Positions 1-10,199 of a DNA stretch of 64,000 bases are shown here, one piece after another. Below the pieces are notes generated by a model that was given only the letters and a program-made list of their open reading frames with translations, was not told the origin of the DNA and did not search any database. Origin of the DNA: Rhizophagus clarus (lineage: Eukaryota; Glomeromycota; Glomeromycetes; Glomerales; Glomeraceae); assembly GCA_015698045.1 (NCBI GenBank), contig BLAL01000274.1, positions 1 to 64,000 of the forward strand, given 5' to 3'. A program made the translations under genes and the position numbers. Within the stretch, counting starts at the first letter, position 1, and each line of letters opens with the position of its first letter.

Positions 1-244
1 TGTGTGTTTACGTGTTAATTTGATAATATTGTAAAAAAAAGAAAGCGGTTACAGACTTACAGTAAGCGAAAAAATTAAAGAGAAAAAAGAAAAAAAAAAT
101 AAATGACAATATAAACAAATAATTAAATCATGTGATCATTAAATAATAAGTTGATTATAATGGTCAACATTGAACAGTTACACAAATTTTAAACAATATA
201 TTTATCATATAGTACAGTATAATAACGAATGAAAGAATATAAAA

Positions 245-830
245 TATAGCAATAATTAATAAAAATTTTGCATTTTATGCATTTTACATATAATTCTGAA
301 AAGGGTGTACCGGTTATCTATATATTTATTTATCATTTTTTGTGATAATATTATCATCGTTAATATCACGAATCTTACTTTCACCTTTAGCGTACAATCT
401 GCAATAAAGAAGCAGAACTATTCTGGTCCGTAACCGTATCATGCGCAAAAATTATTTTCTTGATCTTGTACGACTTAAAAATGAATTTCTTAAAATATTA
501 ATACTAATCTTTTTTTTAGCAGCAAGTCATAGTGATCGTGGTGATCGTAGTGGTCGTGGTAGTCATAGAGGTCGTGGAGGTCGTGGTCGTAAAGGCGATG
601 ATGATATCGACGATGGGTAAAATTTTATTAATCAAATTTAAATTATCACTTAAAATATTATTATTTTAATTTTTTTTTATAAGTACGACATTATCCTTTC
701 TGACAGAGATGATGGCAACGACAATGAGCTTATAGATGACTTTGCGAAGCAGATAACATGTACATACACCTTTTTCAAAATTATATGTAAAATGCAAAAA
801 TGCAAAATTTTTATCAATTTGTATTGCTAT
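245..830. mobile_element. Inverted-repeat element (MITE or gene-capturing element)
   Basis: The left arm (245-310) and the reverse complement of the right arm (760-830) match over about 60 bases with few differences; both contain ATAAAAATTTTGCATTTT followed by GCATTTTACATATAATT. Weaker similarity continues outward to about 205 and 890. The arms enclose about 450 bp that include the RGG-rich exon at 520-616. Neither a target duplication nor a transposase could be assigned. The arms suggest a folded-back TIR element that captured coding sequence; chance arrangement is unlikely given the arm length, but the superfamily is unknown. Confidence 0.6.
520..759 (+). pseudogene. RGG/Asp-rich exon fragment inside inverted repeats
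   Basis: A TTTTTTTAG acceptor at 519 opens an exon (520-616) reading Ser-His-Ser-Asp-Arg-Gly repeats, then an RGG-type run (GGRGRKGDDDIDDG). A GTAAAA donor at 617 and a TGACAG acceptor at 706 lead in phase to a second acidic exon (DDGNDNELIDDF, 707 to about 759). RGG boxes usually bind RNA. No start codon or 5' exons could be placed, so this is a gene tail or a captured fragment. The surrounding inverted repeats favour capture. Function cannot be assigned beyond the composition. Confidence 0.4.
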
Positions 831-899
831 TTTTTATTTTACAGATTATAAATATATCTTTTAATAAAATTCAAATTTTTCAGTTATACTATACGATAA

Positions 900-2990
900 A
901 AATTTATTAGCGAAACGAGTGAAATAAAAAAATTGAAAATTTGCCGTATTAGGTACTTTTGAAAGTTAAAACAATGCCGATGGAAACCTAAAAGTGCTAA
1001 AAGTGAGGTATATATATATATATATTAGTTATAGGAATAACTAAAGTAAGTAATTAATAGTTAGTGTTGGCGAATAGAGTATTTGCTGACGAAGAATTTG
1101 CTGACGAAGGATAAAAGGCGACAAAGTATTGACTGATGATGAAATAATAAGATAGTGTATAGACAAGTAACGATACTCAGTCCCATACATATCTTAGGAG
1201 GCTAGCCTATCGTGAATAACTCACTACAGAAGAATATGTATTTTATTTGCGCATATACCTATAACACAAGGTATATAGATGGACCTGCCAGTGAAGGCAC
1301 GTATGTTCAGGAAAGGTGAAGGAAGGGAATAAGATATAAATGATATTAATTACTTACCCTATTTTAGAGTAAAACAACGTGAGATATGAAAACGTTACGA
1401 AAAGAAGGACAGTAGAAGGACAGTAGAAGAAGATAGTAGAGAAAACCTAAAAAGAAGAAAGGGAAAGAATAGGGTTGGCAAGCGTTAGCAGAAGAATGGA
1501 AATACCGAGTATTTCAAATATGAAACAGTGAAATAACATAAAAGCGGCTGGGATCGCCCGACTGCTAACGCGCGATACGTATATTGCTTACAATCTGTCG
1601 AGGTGTGACGGCCTACCCCTTACATTAAAACCATTCAGCGCGAAGCATTGAATAGCGCACTTGCCTTATAGAGCCCTAATGATATCAACACAAAGAAATT
1701 AAAATTATAAAATCTGGCAAAATTTGAAAGAAGTTTGCGGAGGTTGATGACGAGGATCATAAGAAATGGAACGTTTTAAAGAAAGAAAGGCTCGCTTTAG
1801 ATTAACCAGTTCACGACATTCTCTTTTATTGGGACGAAGACAGTTGAGTGATACGTTTAACACGACCTATAATAACAAAGAAAGGAAAATAAAGGGTCAT
1901 CCAGGAGTACTAGATGAGCAAGTATAAACGTCACAATATTCAACAACCGCGTACAAGTGTTTCGCAGGATCCTTTCAGGACTGGATGATAATAACCATCC
2001 TGAGCGTAAGACATTTATCTTTACAACGCGTCCGCAGTCACCCTTTAGAAATCAACTCAAGCAGCTATGACCAAATATGAACCACACTCACCTTTAGCAA
2101 TATCCAAATAAACGTTGGCTTCTTTAACTTTTGTCTGAAACGGAGGGTAGATTTACGGCGAGAAGTAAAGGAACGTCTACAAGCCATGATTATTGAAGTC
2201 TGTAAAAAATATATAAATAAATAAAGGACGTAAAAGTTAGGAGGTGACATCTGGTTCGCATTCCATGTGACCCCAAGCCAACTATTCCTTGAACCCCACA
2301 GACTCCTAACTATCTTGTAAGCAGTATCATTAAAACTATGAAGCAATACTGGTATATCGTGTATATTAGATTATTGGAATATTTAAGACAGTTTATCTTT
2401 AGTTAGACCGTAATCTTTATAATACGTGCAGTGACCAGCGTAAACTCAGGGAGCGCGTGCTTACCTTTAACAAAGATATACAAGAAGGATATGAAAGCAA
2501 TAGAGAGCGGAAAAAGAGTAAGAGAGTTATGGAAAAAATAGAAATAATATTTGAAGAAAATATTTGTTAAAAGAGAGAAAAGAAGTTATTTTATATTTTT
2601 AAGATAAAACGCGACAAAAATTCGGGATATTTCATGGAAAATAACTTAATTGGTGATCAACAATGTGTTTGAAAACTAAATTGATATTAGTATAACATGA
2701 CTAGTACAGTACATGACGGTTCCAAACTGGAATAAATATATCAAGTTGACTGTAATGTTGAATTTCAAACTGTAATTTAAATGATTTATAAAAAATTTCT
2801 TTTGAAGAACATTATCGATTTCTGTAAATTTCTTTTTCCATTCAAAAAGCCATCGAAAAGTTTATTTATATGAATTATAAAATATCATATCAAATGAAAA
2901 TATCAAACCATTTAAAAACTTACTTATATAATAAAGCAATAAATAGTTTATTTATATTCATATTATATATATATTTTTTTATAATTGATT
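900..2990. other. GC-richer stretch with weak minus-strand coding hints
   Basis: From about 1050 to 2500 the base composition is visibly less AT-rich than the flanks. On the minus strand there are candidate exons at 2346-2235 and about 2190-2101, the latter ending at a good AAG|GTGAGT donor near 2092. An open stretch at about 1870-1740 follows a TATTATAG acceptor and reads CLRPNKRECRELVNLK. I could not join these into one convincing gene and recognise no domain. It may be an old retroelement or a decayed gene. Nothing is seen at 2500-2990. Confidence 0.25.
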
Positions 2991-2992
2991 AA

Positions 2993-3133
2993 TTATAATA
3001 CTAGCTCAAAAATATTTGCCCTGGCCAATTTTAAAATATATTTGCTAGCACAAATACGTCCAGCTTCTAATGCCTCGCTAGAAAGCTGTTGATGTTCATC
3101 AGAAAGCAAATGGATACAAAGAGGAAATTCATC
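2993..3133 (-). pseudogene. Fragment of ribosomal protein uL16 (RPL10)
   Basis: The minus strand reads [20 protein letters not shown], continuing [20 protein letters not shown] and then diverging to FELVL and a TAA stop. The SSEALEA-R-ICA-KY block is diagnostic of eukaryotic uL16/RPL10, a large-subunit ribosomal protein of about 215 residues. Only about 33 recognisable residues remain; after the KY block the conserved HLR-R-HPF segment is lost. A TTCAAATGTAG acceptor sits directly at the 5' edge, so the piece looks like one captured or left-over internal exon. It lies just downstream of the Myb/SANT-like gene on the same strand and could be spliced to it, but no joining donor was fixed. It cannot encode a working ribosomal protein. 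Confidence 0.75.
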
Positions 3134-3167
3134 TACATTTGAAAAAAAAAAAATTTGTAATAAAATT

Positions 3168-3256
3168 TTGAATAATTGAATTTATATACACACATGTTGT
3201 TATCAATTAAAATTTGAATAATTGAATTTATATACACACATTGTTGTTATCAATCT
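3168..3256. repeat. Short tandem duplication (about 50 bp x2)
   Basis: The segment TTGAATAATTGAATTTATAT followed by ACACACA and TGTTGTTATCAAT occurs twice in a row. It separates the end of the Myb/SANT-like gene from the uL16 fragment and has no coding meaning that I can see. Confidence 0.6.
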
Positions 3257-3917
3257 ATGTTGATAATGTTGGGGTGGTGAAGAAGGAGGTGGTAGTGAAG
3301 AAGGAGGTGGTGGTGAAGAAGGAGGTGGTGGTGGTGGTGGCGAAAGTTAGATTGATAATATTAGGTGGTGAATAAGGAGGAGGTGGTGGTGGCGGCGATG
3401 AGAGAGGAGAATAATTTAAGGGAGTTGTCGCCTGGGACGTCGCTCTCGACCTTTCGTTAATATCGTGAATTATATCATAATTCGTTCCTAATAATAAAGA
3501 ACAATTAATTAATAAAATTTAAATATAAAAATATTTAATATTTATATTTGTGATATTTACTTGGTTTTTCCCAGAAATGTTCTTTAAATTCTTCGAAAAA
3601 CATTTCTCCTAACATCGTTTTCTTACCCTTGGGATCGCCATCTACATATTTTTTCATTTTCTGATAAAATCATGTCATGTTTAGTATTTATATTAGTGAT
3701 ACGAAATATTTTATTTATATACCTTATAAGCACGCACTAATCCGTAGAATTTTTCTTTACACTTTTTTCCTGAATAATCTGTTCCAAATTTAATATTTAT
3801 TTCACTCGCAAGAGTTTTCCAGTAATTGTATCTCATGTTATTATTTAATTGATGATAATTTTCATTTTCACTTTTTCTTTTTTCAATTAAGTAATTTAAC
3901 TGATCTTTGGACCACAT
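3255..3917 (-). CDS. Myb/SANT-like (trihelix/MADF-type) DNA-binding protein
   Basis: Three exons fit: 3917-3723, 3660-3561 and 3487-3255, giving 175 residues in a consistent frame. The start MWSKDQLNYLI was chosen because the upstream in-frame extension is low-complexity. Residues 1-65 (W..DQ...LI..R......Y, then YWKTLASEIN and CKEKFYGLVRAYK) show the spaced W/F pattern of Myb/SANT-like domains that bind DNA, many of them transposon-derived. Exon 2 is basic then acidic, and exon 3 is Pro/Ser-rich and ends in Thr/Phe repeats. Introns have GTATAT and GTAAAT donors and ATCAG and ATTAG acceptors. A frame change inside the proline repeat would give a much more ordinary Pro/Ser tail, so a slippage mutation there is possible. 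The domain call is moderate; the role is unknown. Confidence 0.55.
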
Positions 3918-3919
3918 TG

Positions 3920-4360
3920 TAGAAAAGATAAAAAACTCGTAAAAAAACAATTGTTAGGTTGATAAAATTTGTTATCCTTTTAGAATAGAAAAGATAAAAA
4001 ATCTCGTAAAAAACAATTGTTAGGTTGATAAAATTTGTTATCCTTTTATAAGAATTTGATCGAATTTATTACTGGTCTATATCATTTCTTCGTTGTATTC
4101 ATTAATTTGTCCTATTCTTTTGCGATTTAATCATATGAATCATTAAAGTCTAATAAATTACTACGCCTACAACCTTACTATATTCGTTATAATAAACAAA
4201 AGGATGGAATGACATAATACTTTGGAGACATTATTCGTTTTGCGATTTAATCATATGAATCATTAGTCTTAAAATAAATTACTACGCCTACAACCTTACT
4301 TTATTCGTTATAATAAACAAAAGGATGGAATGACATAATACTTTGGAGACAATGTTACAT
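3920..4360. repeat. Two tandem duplications upstream of the Myb/SANT-like gene
   Basis: A unit of about 68 bp (AAGATAAAAAA..CTCGTAAA through TTTGTTATCCTTTT) occurs twice at about 3920-4055. A second unit of about 118 bp beginning TTTTGCGATTTAATCATATG occurs at about 4118-4235 and 4237-4353 with few differences. Both lie in the putative promoter region. The copies are close to identical, so the duplications look recent. Confidence 0.75.
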
Positions 4361-4903
4361 CAAAAATTCCCTATTAATTGTAACACGATTTAATATAATG
4401 AAATAACTAGACATGTCGCGGGCTTGTCGCGGTTGTATCGCGGTAAACTATTAATAAAAAAATGAGTTATATCGTGGGTGTGTCGCGGGTGGGTCAGTTG
4501 AAGGCTTATATTCGAAGATTTTAATGTGAAAACTTATTACAAATAATACAATATTACAATATCAATTATTCTGAGTTACGACAACTTTAAATAAATAAAA
4601 TTTATTCGTTTTCATATACATTGATGAATTCGTTCAACAAGTCCTCTACATCTTAGTCGAAATTTCCTCTCTCTCCCTCACTTTCATCATTATTAATATT
4701 ATTTTTCGTAATCGTCATTTTCAGAATCGTCATCCATTATATAAAAAGGTTTCGGTTTTCGCCATTAGATTTCGTCACAATTTTCCTATCAAATGATCAA
4801 ATTGTACTATGTTTCACCACATTTTATCGTCCTAATCACATTTTATTAAAAACAAGTTTGAAATTTTTTACACCGTTACGTAATTTGCATGGCTGCATTT
4901 TAT
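4361..4903. other. Intergenic, GTCGCGG repeats
   Basis: About 540 bp without a gene. Near 4410-4500 a short motif TGTCGCGG or ATCGCGG recurs four to five times. It could be sub-terminal repeat sequence of the neighbouring CACTA-type element, but no matching terminal inverted repeat was found. Around 4650-4740 an acidic-looking minus reading is interrupted and was not called. Confidence 0.3.
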
Positions 4904-7900
4904 TTATAAATTAAATTTTCTATTTAAAGGTATTATTGATAGGTAATTTTGTTTTCCAATTGTAACATATTTAAATTTTGTAGCTCTACATAATATTCTA
5001 TGAACCGGTAGCAATGAATCACAGCCTTCCTCATAGTATTCAGTTCTCCACAATTCCGTATTTGATATGTCTGGTCTCATAAAGTTATGTTTAAATCGAA
5101 TATCAGAGGAAGGTGCACATTTATACCATTTCACGTATGCTAGAAGATGTGTTTTGGGTCCTTCAGGAAATCTAAGCGTATGCTCAAAGTAATATTGTAC
5201 TTCACCCGGGTATGCATCAATTGATTCATCATTAGCTGCTTTCCATTTTGCAAATATGGTCGCATTTCTTTCTTGTAGACTTGATATCATAGACCCAAAT
5301 ATTTCAGCGCCAATTTGCAATCTTGCGTGCTGATTAACTACCAGGTCCATAAATCCTAATATTTCTCCTTGTTCTTTTTCATATAATATAGAATACCATT
5401 CACATAGAAAATTGCGCAATTCTAAAGGCATAATAACTTTGAAATATGAAGGCTTAAGCATTTGACCTGGTAATGTCTCAGTACCATATATCTTGGAAAA
5501 CGTAGATATATTGTGTCTCATAGATAGAAAATGCTGCAATTCTTCCCTTTCTTCTGTGAGGGCCAAACTACCTACAGTCTTTCTTGCCATAAGAAGGCAA
5601 AGAGATTTATCAAGAAGACCAGATGTCCATTTGCACGTTAAGTGATAATCTACAAGAGTATTCTTGAGGACGATTTTCATAAGTTCAGGCTCTATTTGTC
5701 GATTACTGTTAGGATACGATCCTAAATAATAAGAAATATACATTTATTAAAAAATTTAAGAGATATCGATGTAAAGTCAGGACTTTACCTATATATCCAT
5801 TAAGTCTCTCAAATGGAAAAAGCCAATAACTATATATAGGACCATAATCACGACAACAATCAGGAATGTGAAGCGCCAAATGTATGTTACTTGTTATGAA
5901 TTCTGGCCCATATGTGTTTTCTATGAGATGAGCCATGTCTTTTAACCTTTCTTGTGCTTCTTTTAAATCATCTTCGGTAATGAATCTTGCTGCCAAAAGA
6001 TTACATGCCCGAACAAAATGGCCTAAAATCTTTCTATCGCTATTGTCTAGCATATCCCATAGAATATTAGTCGAATAGATCATGATGAAAGTTTTCCATT
6101 GATCAGCAGTCAAATTAGAAAAGCCATCGTTTCCAATAGCAATTTTTGGAGGAATGCGACCGATGTCAGAAGGTAATTCAACGTGATCCATTCTTTGTTG
6201 TGCTACCCGAAGTTGTTCCATACTTAATTTTCCCTGATTCACAAAAATTGATTTGATTATCCATTTTGCTACACCAAGGAAAAGGCAATGCATTGGATCC
6301 ACTGCAGCAAAACGTATAGGATCCATATACGGAAGACGAAGCAATTCAGACCAGCGCACACCATGCTTTTTGAAATGATTATCTCTAGAATTCTTCGAAT
6401 TACATTGCAACCATTCATGAGCATATTTCTTATGTGATTCTGCGGTACTTATCTCATAGTTGTGATCCCCTCCATAGTGAGTTTTATTATATTCTCCACT
6501 ATAAATACTACGTTTCTCACATCTATGGCATTTCATTACTGCAGATCCATGACCAAACAACTTTCGTGTAGCTGGTATATCAGATGATCCAACAATCAAT
6601 GCAACCTTTATATTTAAACCACCAGGACACTGGTATGTCTTTGGTACTTTCCAACCCTTCCAAAGTTTTAAAAATTCGTCTACAATAGGGGCCAAATAAT
6701 GATTGATACGTTCTAATCCTACCTCTTTTGGTCCTGGTAAAAAACCCAAATATATAATGTTTTCAGGCTTATTTCTTTCCGATCTTGGAAGGTTGCATAT
6801 AGATGCATATATTGCACCAGTACTGTGTTGTGTGTAGGTAAATGGCTGGAACCAGTCAAGATTAAAGAGAAGACCTAGATGGCTTGTGGCAGTTTCTGGC
6901 GTAAAAAAGGTACTGCCATCAAATGGAAATGTTTTCCATACTTTTCCATCATAAATATCTGAATAGATATCTCCTTTTCTTTGAAATCCTGATGGTTTCA
7001 ACATATTTTCAAAACCAGGTCGTTGATATAACATACTCAATTGCTGACAAATGCTTGGTTTAGGATAAAGACTACGTGGCACAGCAATTGTTTCTCCTTT
7101 ACGTTTTTTAAGAACAGTAAGCGGATTGTTGCATTGGTTACGACGACTTGGTGTTGGATTATCTGGAAATTCTTCATGTAGGCAATTCTTAATGGTGACT
7201 TTTCCTTCTTTCTTATATGTGACAATATCTTCAACATTATGCATTTTATGACAATTATTGCATACAGCTAACTGCATTTTTGGTTGCAAAATATTCAAAT
7301 ATCCTTTTGCCTTAAATAAGGAGTTAGGAAATTTTTTGAATTGTGAATTATTTAAACGAGTAAGTACAATATGTAAGAATTTTATTAACGCTTCAATTGC
7401 CGTGTCAGTAAGGCGAAATCTTTGTTGGAATTTAAATAGCCATAGAATTATTTCAGTTTCCAACGAATCATTTAAGTTTTCCATCACAAACACTTCATCG
7501 CTATCAAATTTGGGAGATGTGAAAATATTTTCACCTTCATTTTCTTCTTCCTGATCTGTATTATCATCCGTCTCTTCTTCATTTTCATAATTATCATCAT
7601 CATTTTTATCAAGTTTAGATGCAGGAACACGAAAGTTTGATGAAAATGTGTTTATATTTTCTTCTTCATTTAATTGAAAAGAATCAGGGAATGAATCAGG
7701 AAAAGAATCAGGCGGTATACCTTCTTCATTATCTGAATTATTTAATTGGAAAGAATCAGGGTCATCTATTTTCCGCTTTTTTGAATTTGTTCTGGTGAGA
7801 TTTTGTTCACTTGTCATAATGGCATTTTCTTGATCTTTTCTATTATGGTTTAACTTCCATAGGCGTTTGTCTTTTGCATGTTTCTTTAGAGTACGAGGGT

Positions 7901-8042
7901 CAACTTCTTCACCATTACAAAGAATACAATTACATGCATACAAATACTTCTTTTTGGGCTTTAATAAATCAGCAACAGAGGTTTCATTTTTACAATTTTT
8001 ATTATGTTTTATTAAATCGGCTACTGAAGTTTTATTACTCAT
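4904..8042 (-). CDS. CACTA/Tnp2-type transposase (element D), apparently intact
   Basis: Two exons, 8042-5789 and 5721-4904, join in phase through a GTAAAG...TTATTTAG intron and give about 1023 residues without a stop. The N-terminus has a duplicated decapeptide (NKTSVADLIK and NETSVADLLK), then a zinc-type cluster CNCILCNG..VDPRT...H (about 37-55), then acidic low complexity. The core carries DIYDGKVWK (about 360), SSDIPATRKLFG (about 489), CHRCEKR, VDPMHCLFLGVAKW (about 584) and FERLNGYIG (about 746), the acidic landmarks expected of Tnp2-family DDE enzymes that cut and join element ends. The second exon (NSNRQIEPEL...) matches the second exon of the copy at 43950-47124, which confirms the intron. 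The divergent neighbour at 8361 is probably the second gene of the same element. Whether the element is still mobile is unknown because only one candidate end was found. Confidence 0.85.
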
Positions 8043-8122
8043 TTTGCTAAAATATATTTACTAAAATATATGAAAAAGTTTAGAATATTTAGACAGCTAT
8101 TCAAATGAAGTATAATTCTTTC

Positions 8123-8265
8123 AGGATCAGATTCGCGTTGAATTCTTTTAAATCGGATTGCGTAATCAGGATCAGGTTCGCGTTTGATCAGATTCGCGTG
8201 AGGAAACCTTCGGAATCAGATTCGCGTAAGGGAATCCTCGGAATTTTCCAGGATCAGGTTCGCGT
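8123..8265 (+). promoter_or_regulatory. Five direct repeats GATCAGRTTCGCGT in a shared promoter
   Basis: Five near-identical units (starts about 8123, 8168, 8183, 8212, 8250) of consensus GATCAGATTCGCGT or GATCAGGTTCGCGT lie in the 318 bp between the divergent transposase and its partner gene. A TATAAATA-like box at about 8282 precedes the partner gene. The TTCGCG core (CGCGAA on the other strand) resembles SCB/E2F-type cell-cycle sites of fungi; that reading is inference. Alternatively the repeats bind the element's own partner protein, as TNPA does with sub-terminal repeats in plant CACTA elements. Confidence 0.6.
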
Positions 8266-8360
8266 AGTTGCACCTGAAATCTATATAAATATGCAACCTT
8301 TTCGCGTTCTGAAAACTCTTCTTCTCATTCAAAGTTTTGCACTCAACTGAAATATAAGTA

Positions 8361-9556
8361 ATGATGGACAGGGACAGTGATCAGGAATCTGTAAGCTCTT
8401 CCTCTTCCTCTTCCTCTTCCGCTTCCGCTTCCTCTTCCTCTTCCTCATCATCATCGTCAGCTGCTTCGTATAAAACGATTAAAGCAAGTATTATTTATTA
8501 TTTATTTATCATTTATGGTTTTTTTTTCATTCTATTTACGTTTATCTATTATTCTATAGAAAGAAGTCTATATATGGGTAGACTCGGAATTAAGAGATAC
8601 TTATAAAATAGACGAGGAACGGACTTGGGTAGAGCAAAAGGAAAACATAGTAACAAAACTATTGCCGCCTTTGTACAAGCTCATGAATAAAAAATATAAT
8701 ATTACAAACGGCAAGTTACTAAAAATTTTGTACGGACGATGGCGTTCTCGGCATCGTGTGAATAACATTAAAAATCAAGGAGAAGAAAGAATAAAACAAG
8801 ATAAGAGAAGGGCAAAAAAGAATTCGAGGATGCAAGACGTAAGTAAATATTCAATTAATGTGAAATGAAAAGTTAGTAGTTAACTATCAATTACATTACT
8901 AGAAAAAAAAAAGAAGAACAAAAGCAACAAACTATTTGATAGAAGGTAAAGATAAGTATATTGTCAGGTATCCAGAAGGAGACCTTGTAAAAATTCTTAA
9001 AGATTCGGGTTACCACTCGGAAGAGTGGGAAGAAACAGATCCTGAGGAAGATTGGACTGTTATCCGACCTGCAGTAGTTGAAGATGGTGAAGTTATTGAG
9101 GAAGCCGTTAAAGAAAAGTCAACATCAGTATACATTTATGATAAATGGTGGCGTTCTTCTGCAGTATGTATATTTATTATTTTATTAGTTTATTTATCAA
9201 AAACACTAATAGTAATTTATTTATTTAAGCTTTTACGATTATTACACGACCGAATTGATCTGACGGTCGAATTATTAAGGAAAAAACCACCAACTTTAAA
9301 CCCTAAAAAAGCTGACAACATATCTGCATCTAGCGTACCACCTATGGGTGCACCAAACTGGTGTTTAAATCAAGAGTCGCTCAAACAGTTTAACCGTTCA
9401 AGTGTTGATATTCCGATATACGATTATGATACCGATGATAACCACGATAAAGACAAAGAAGAAATCCCAAATAGAACTAATTCAAATAGTAGAAAGAAGA
9501 GAAAAACTAAAAAAAACCCAAAACAAAAGAGAACCAAAAAACATAAATCAAAATAA
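8361..9556 (+). CDS. CACTA-associated partner protein (unnamed family)
   Basis: Four exons fit one frame: 8361-8487, 8564-8838, 8903-9163 and 9230-9556, 329 residues. It starts with MMDRDSDQESV and a long Ser/Ala run, then KLLPPLYKLMNKKYN, a basic region (RWRSRHRVNNIKNQG, KKRRTKATN), an acidic HSEEWEETDPEEDW block, DKWWRSSA, APNWCLNQ and a Lys-rich tail resembling a nuclear localisation signal. I recognise no named domain. The same order and three intron positions recur in the minus-strand gene at 40226-42275 beside the other CACTA transposase, so it is a real conserved gene. By position it is the likely counterpart of TNPA-type accessory proteins. The last intron (9164-9229) is 66 nt and open in frame, so its retention would add a hydrophobic stretch. 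The first acceptor is ambiguous (8559 or 8563); only 8563 keeps frame. Confidence 0.7.
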
Positions 9557-9668
9557 TTCAATAATTTTTTTTTCTAATTCAAATAGAAGAAAAGAAGAGA
9601 AAAACTAAAAAAAAAACAAAATAAAAGAGAACCAAAAAGCATAAATCAAAATAATTCAATAATTTTCT
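9478..9668. repeat. Tandem duplication of the partner-gene 3' end
   Basis: The A-rich segment around AAAGAAGAGAAAAACTAAAA, through AACCAAAAA.CATAAATCAAA and ATAATTCAATAATTTT, occurs at about 9478-9570 and again at 9578-9668. The second copy lies outside the reading frame, after the stop. Confidence 0.7.
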
Positions 9669-9989
9669 TTTTACTCATTAAATCTAGTCTTAAATAGATT
9701 TATGTTATTTGATTATATAATAAATTGAATCAATCATCCGTATGCAGTTTAATTAAAGTTAATCAAAAATTTAATAAGCTAGGTTCAAAATTGATTTGTG
9801 TTTACGTTTATTTTTAAAAAAACTTTAATTGAAACAAATTTAATCTAATCCGTTCTGCATGCGAGACAATGTATTTCTATTTTATTTGTTACATATCAGA
9901 TATATTAGAGGATTAATTTATAATTTGAAAATACGTAATGACTAATAACAAACATGTGATCCGATTATTATCATTTAAAAAATCGTACA

Positions 9990-10193
9990 AATATCGGGTA
10001 ACCGATATATATTAGCCAACATATCGGGGACTAAAAGTTTAAATATCGGGGTCTTTGATAATTATAATTTTAGACATATTTTGAGATGTGACAAATCGGG
10101 TGTCCGATATGTATAAAAACCCGATATGTATCTGATTAGTCACTGATATATAGACGCCCGATATGTACCCGATAGTATTGATTTTGACCAGTG
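9990..10193. mobile_element. Right end of a CACTA-like element (A-type terminus)
   Basis: The segment ends GATTTTGACCAGTG at 10193 (inward CACTGGTCAAAATC) and contains repeated ATATCGGG, CCGATATGTA and CCCGATA motifs. It is clearly similar to the right end of element A at about 52265-52486, including the block TTAAATATYGGGRTCTT. These are sub-terminal repeats. No matching left end was found to the left inside the window, so this may be the end of the element carrying the 4904-9556 genes, or a solo remnant. Confidence 0.55.
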
Positions 10194-10199
10194 AAGGTT

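Noticed and set aside
1050-1330. Possible LTR beginning TGTTGGCGAATAG
   Set aside because: No second copy, primer-binding site or polypurine tract could be found.
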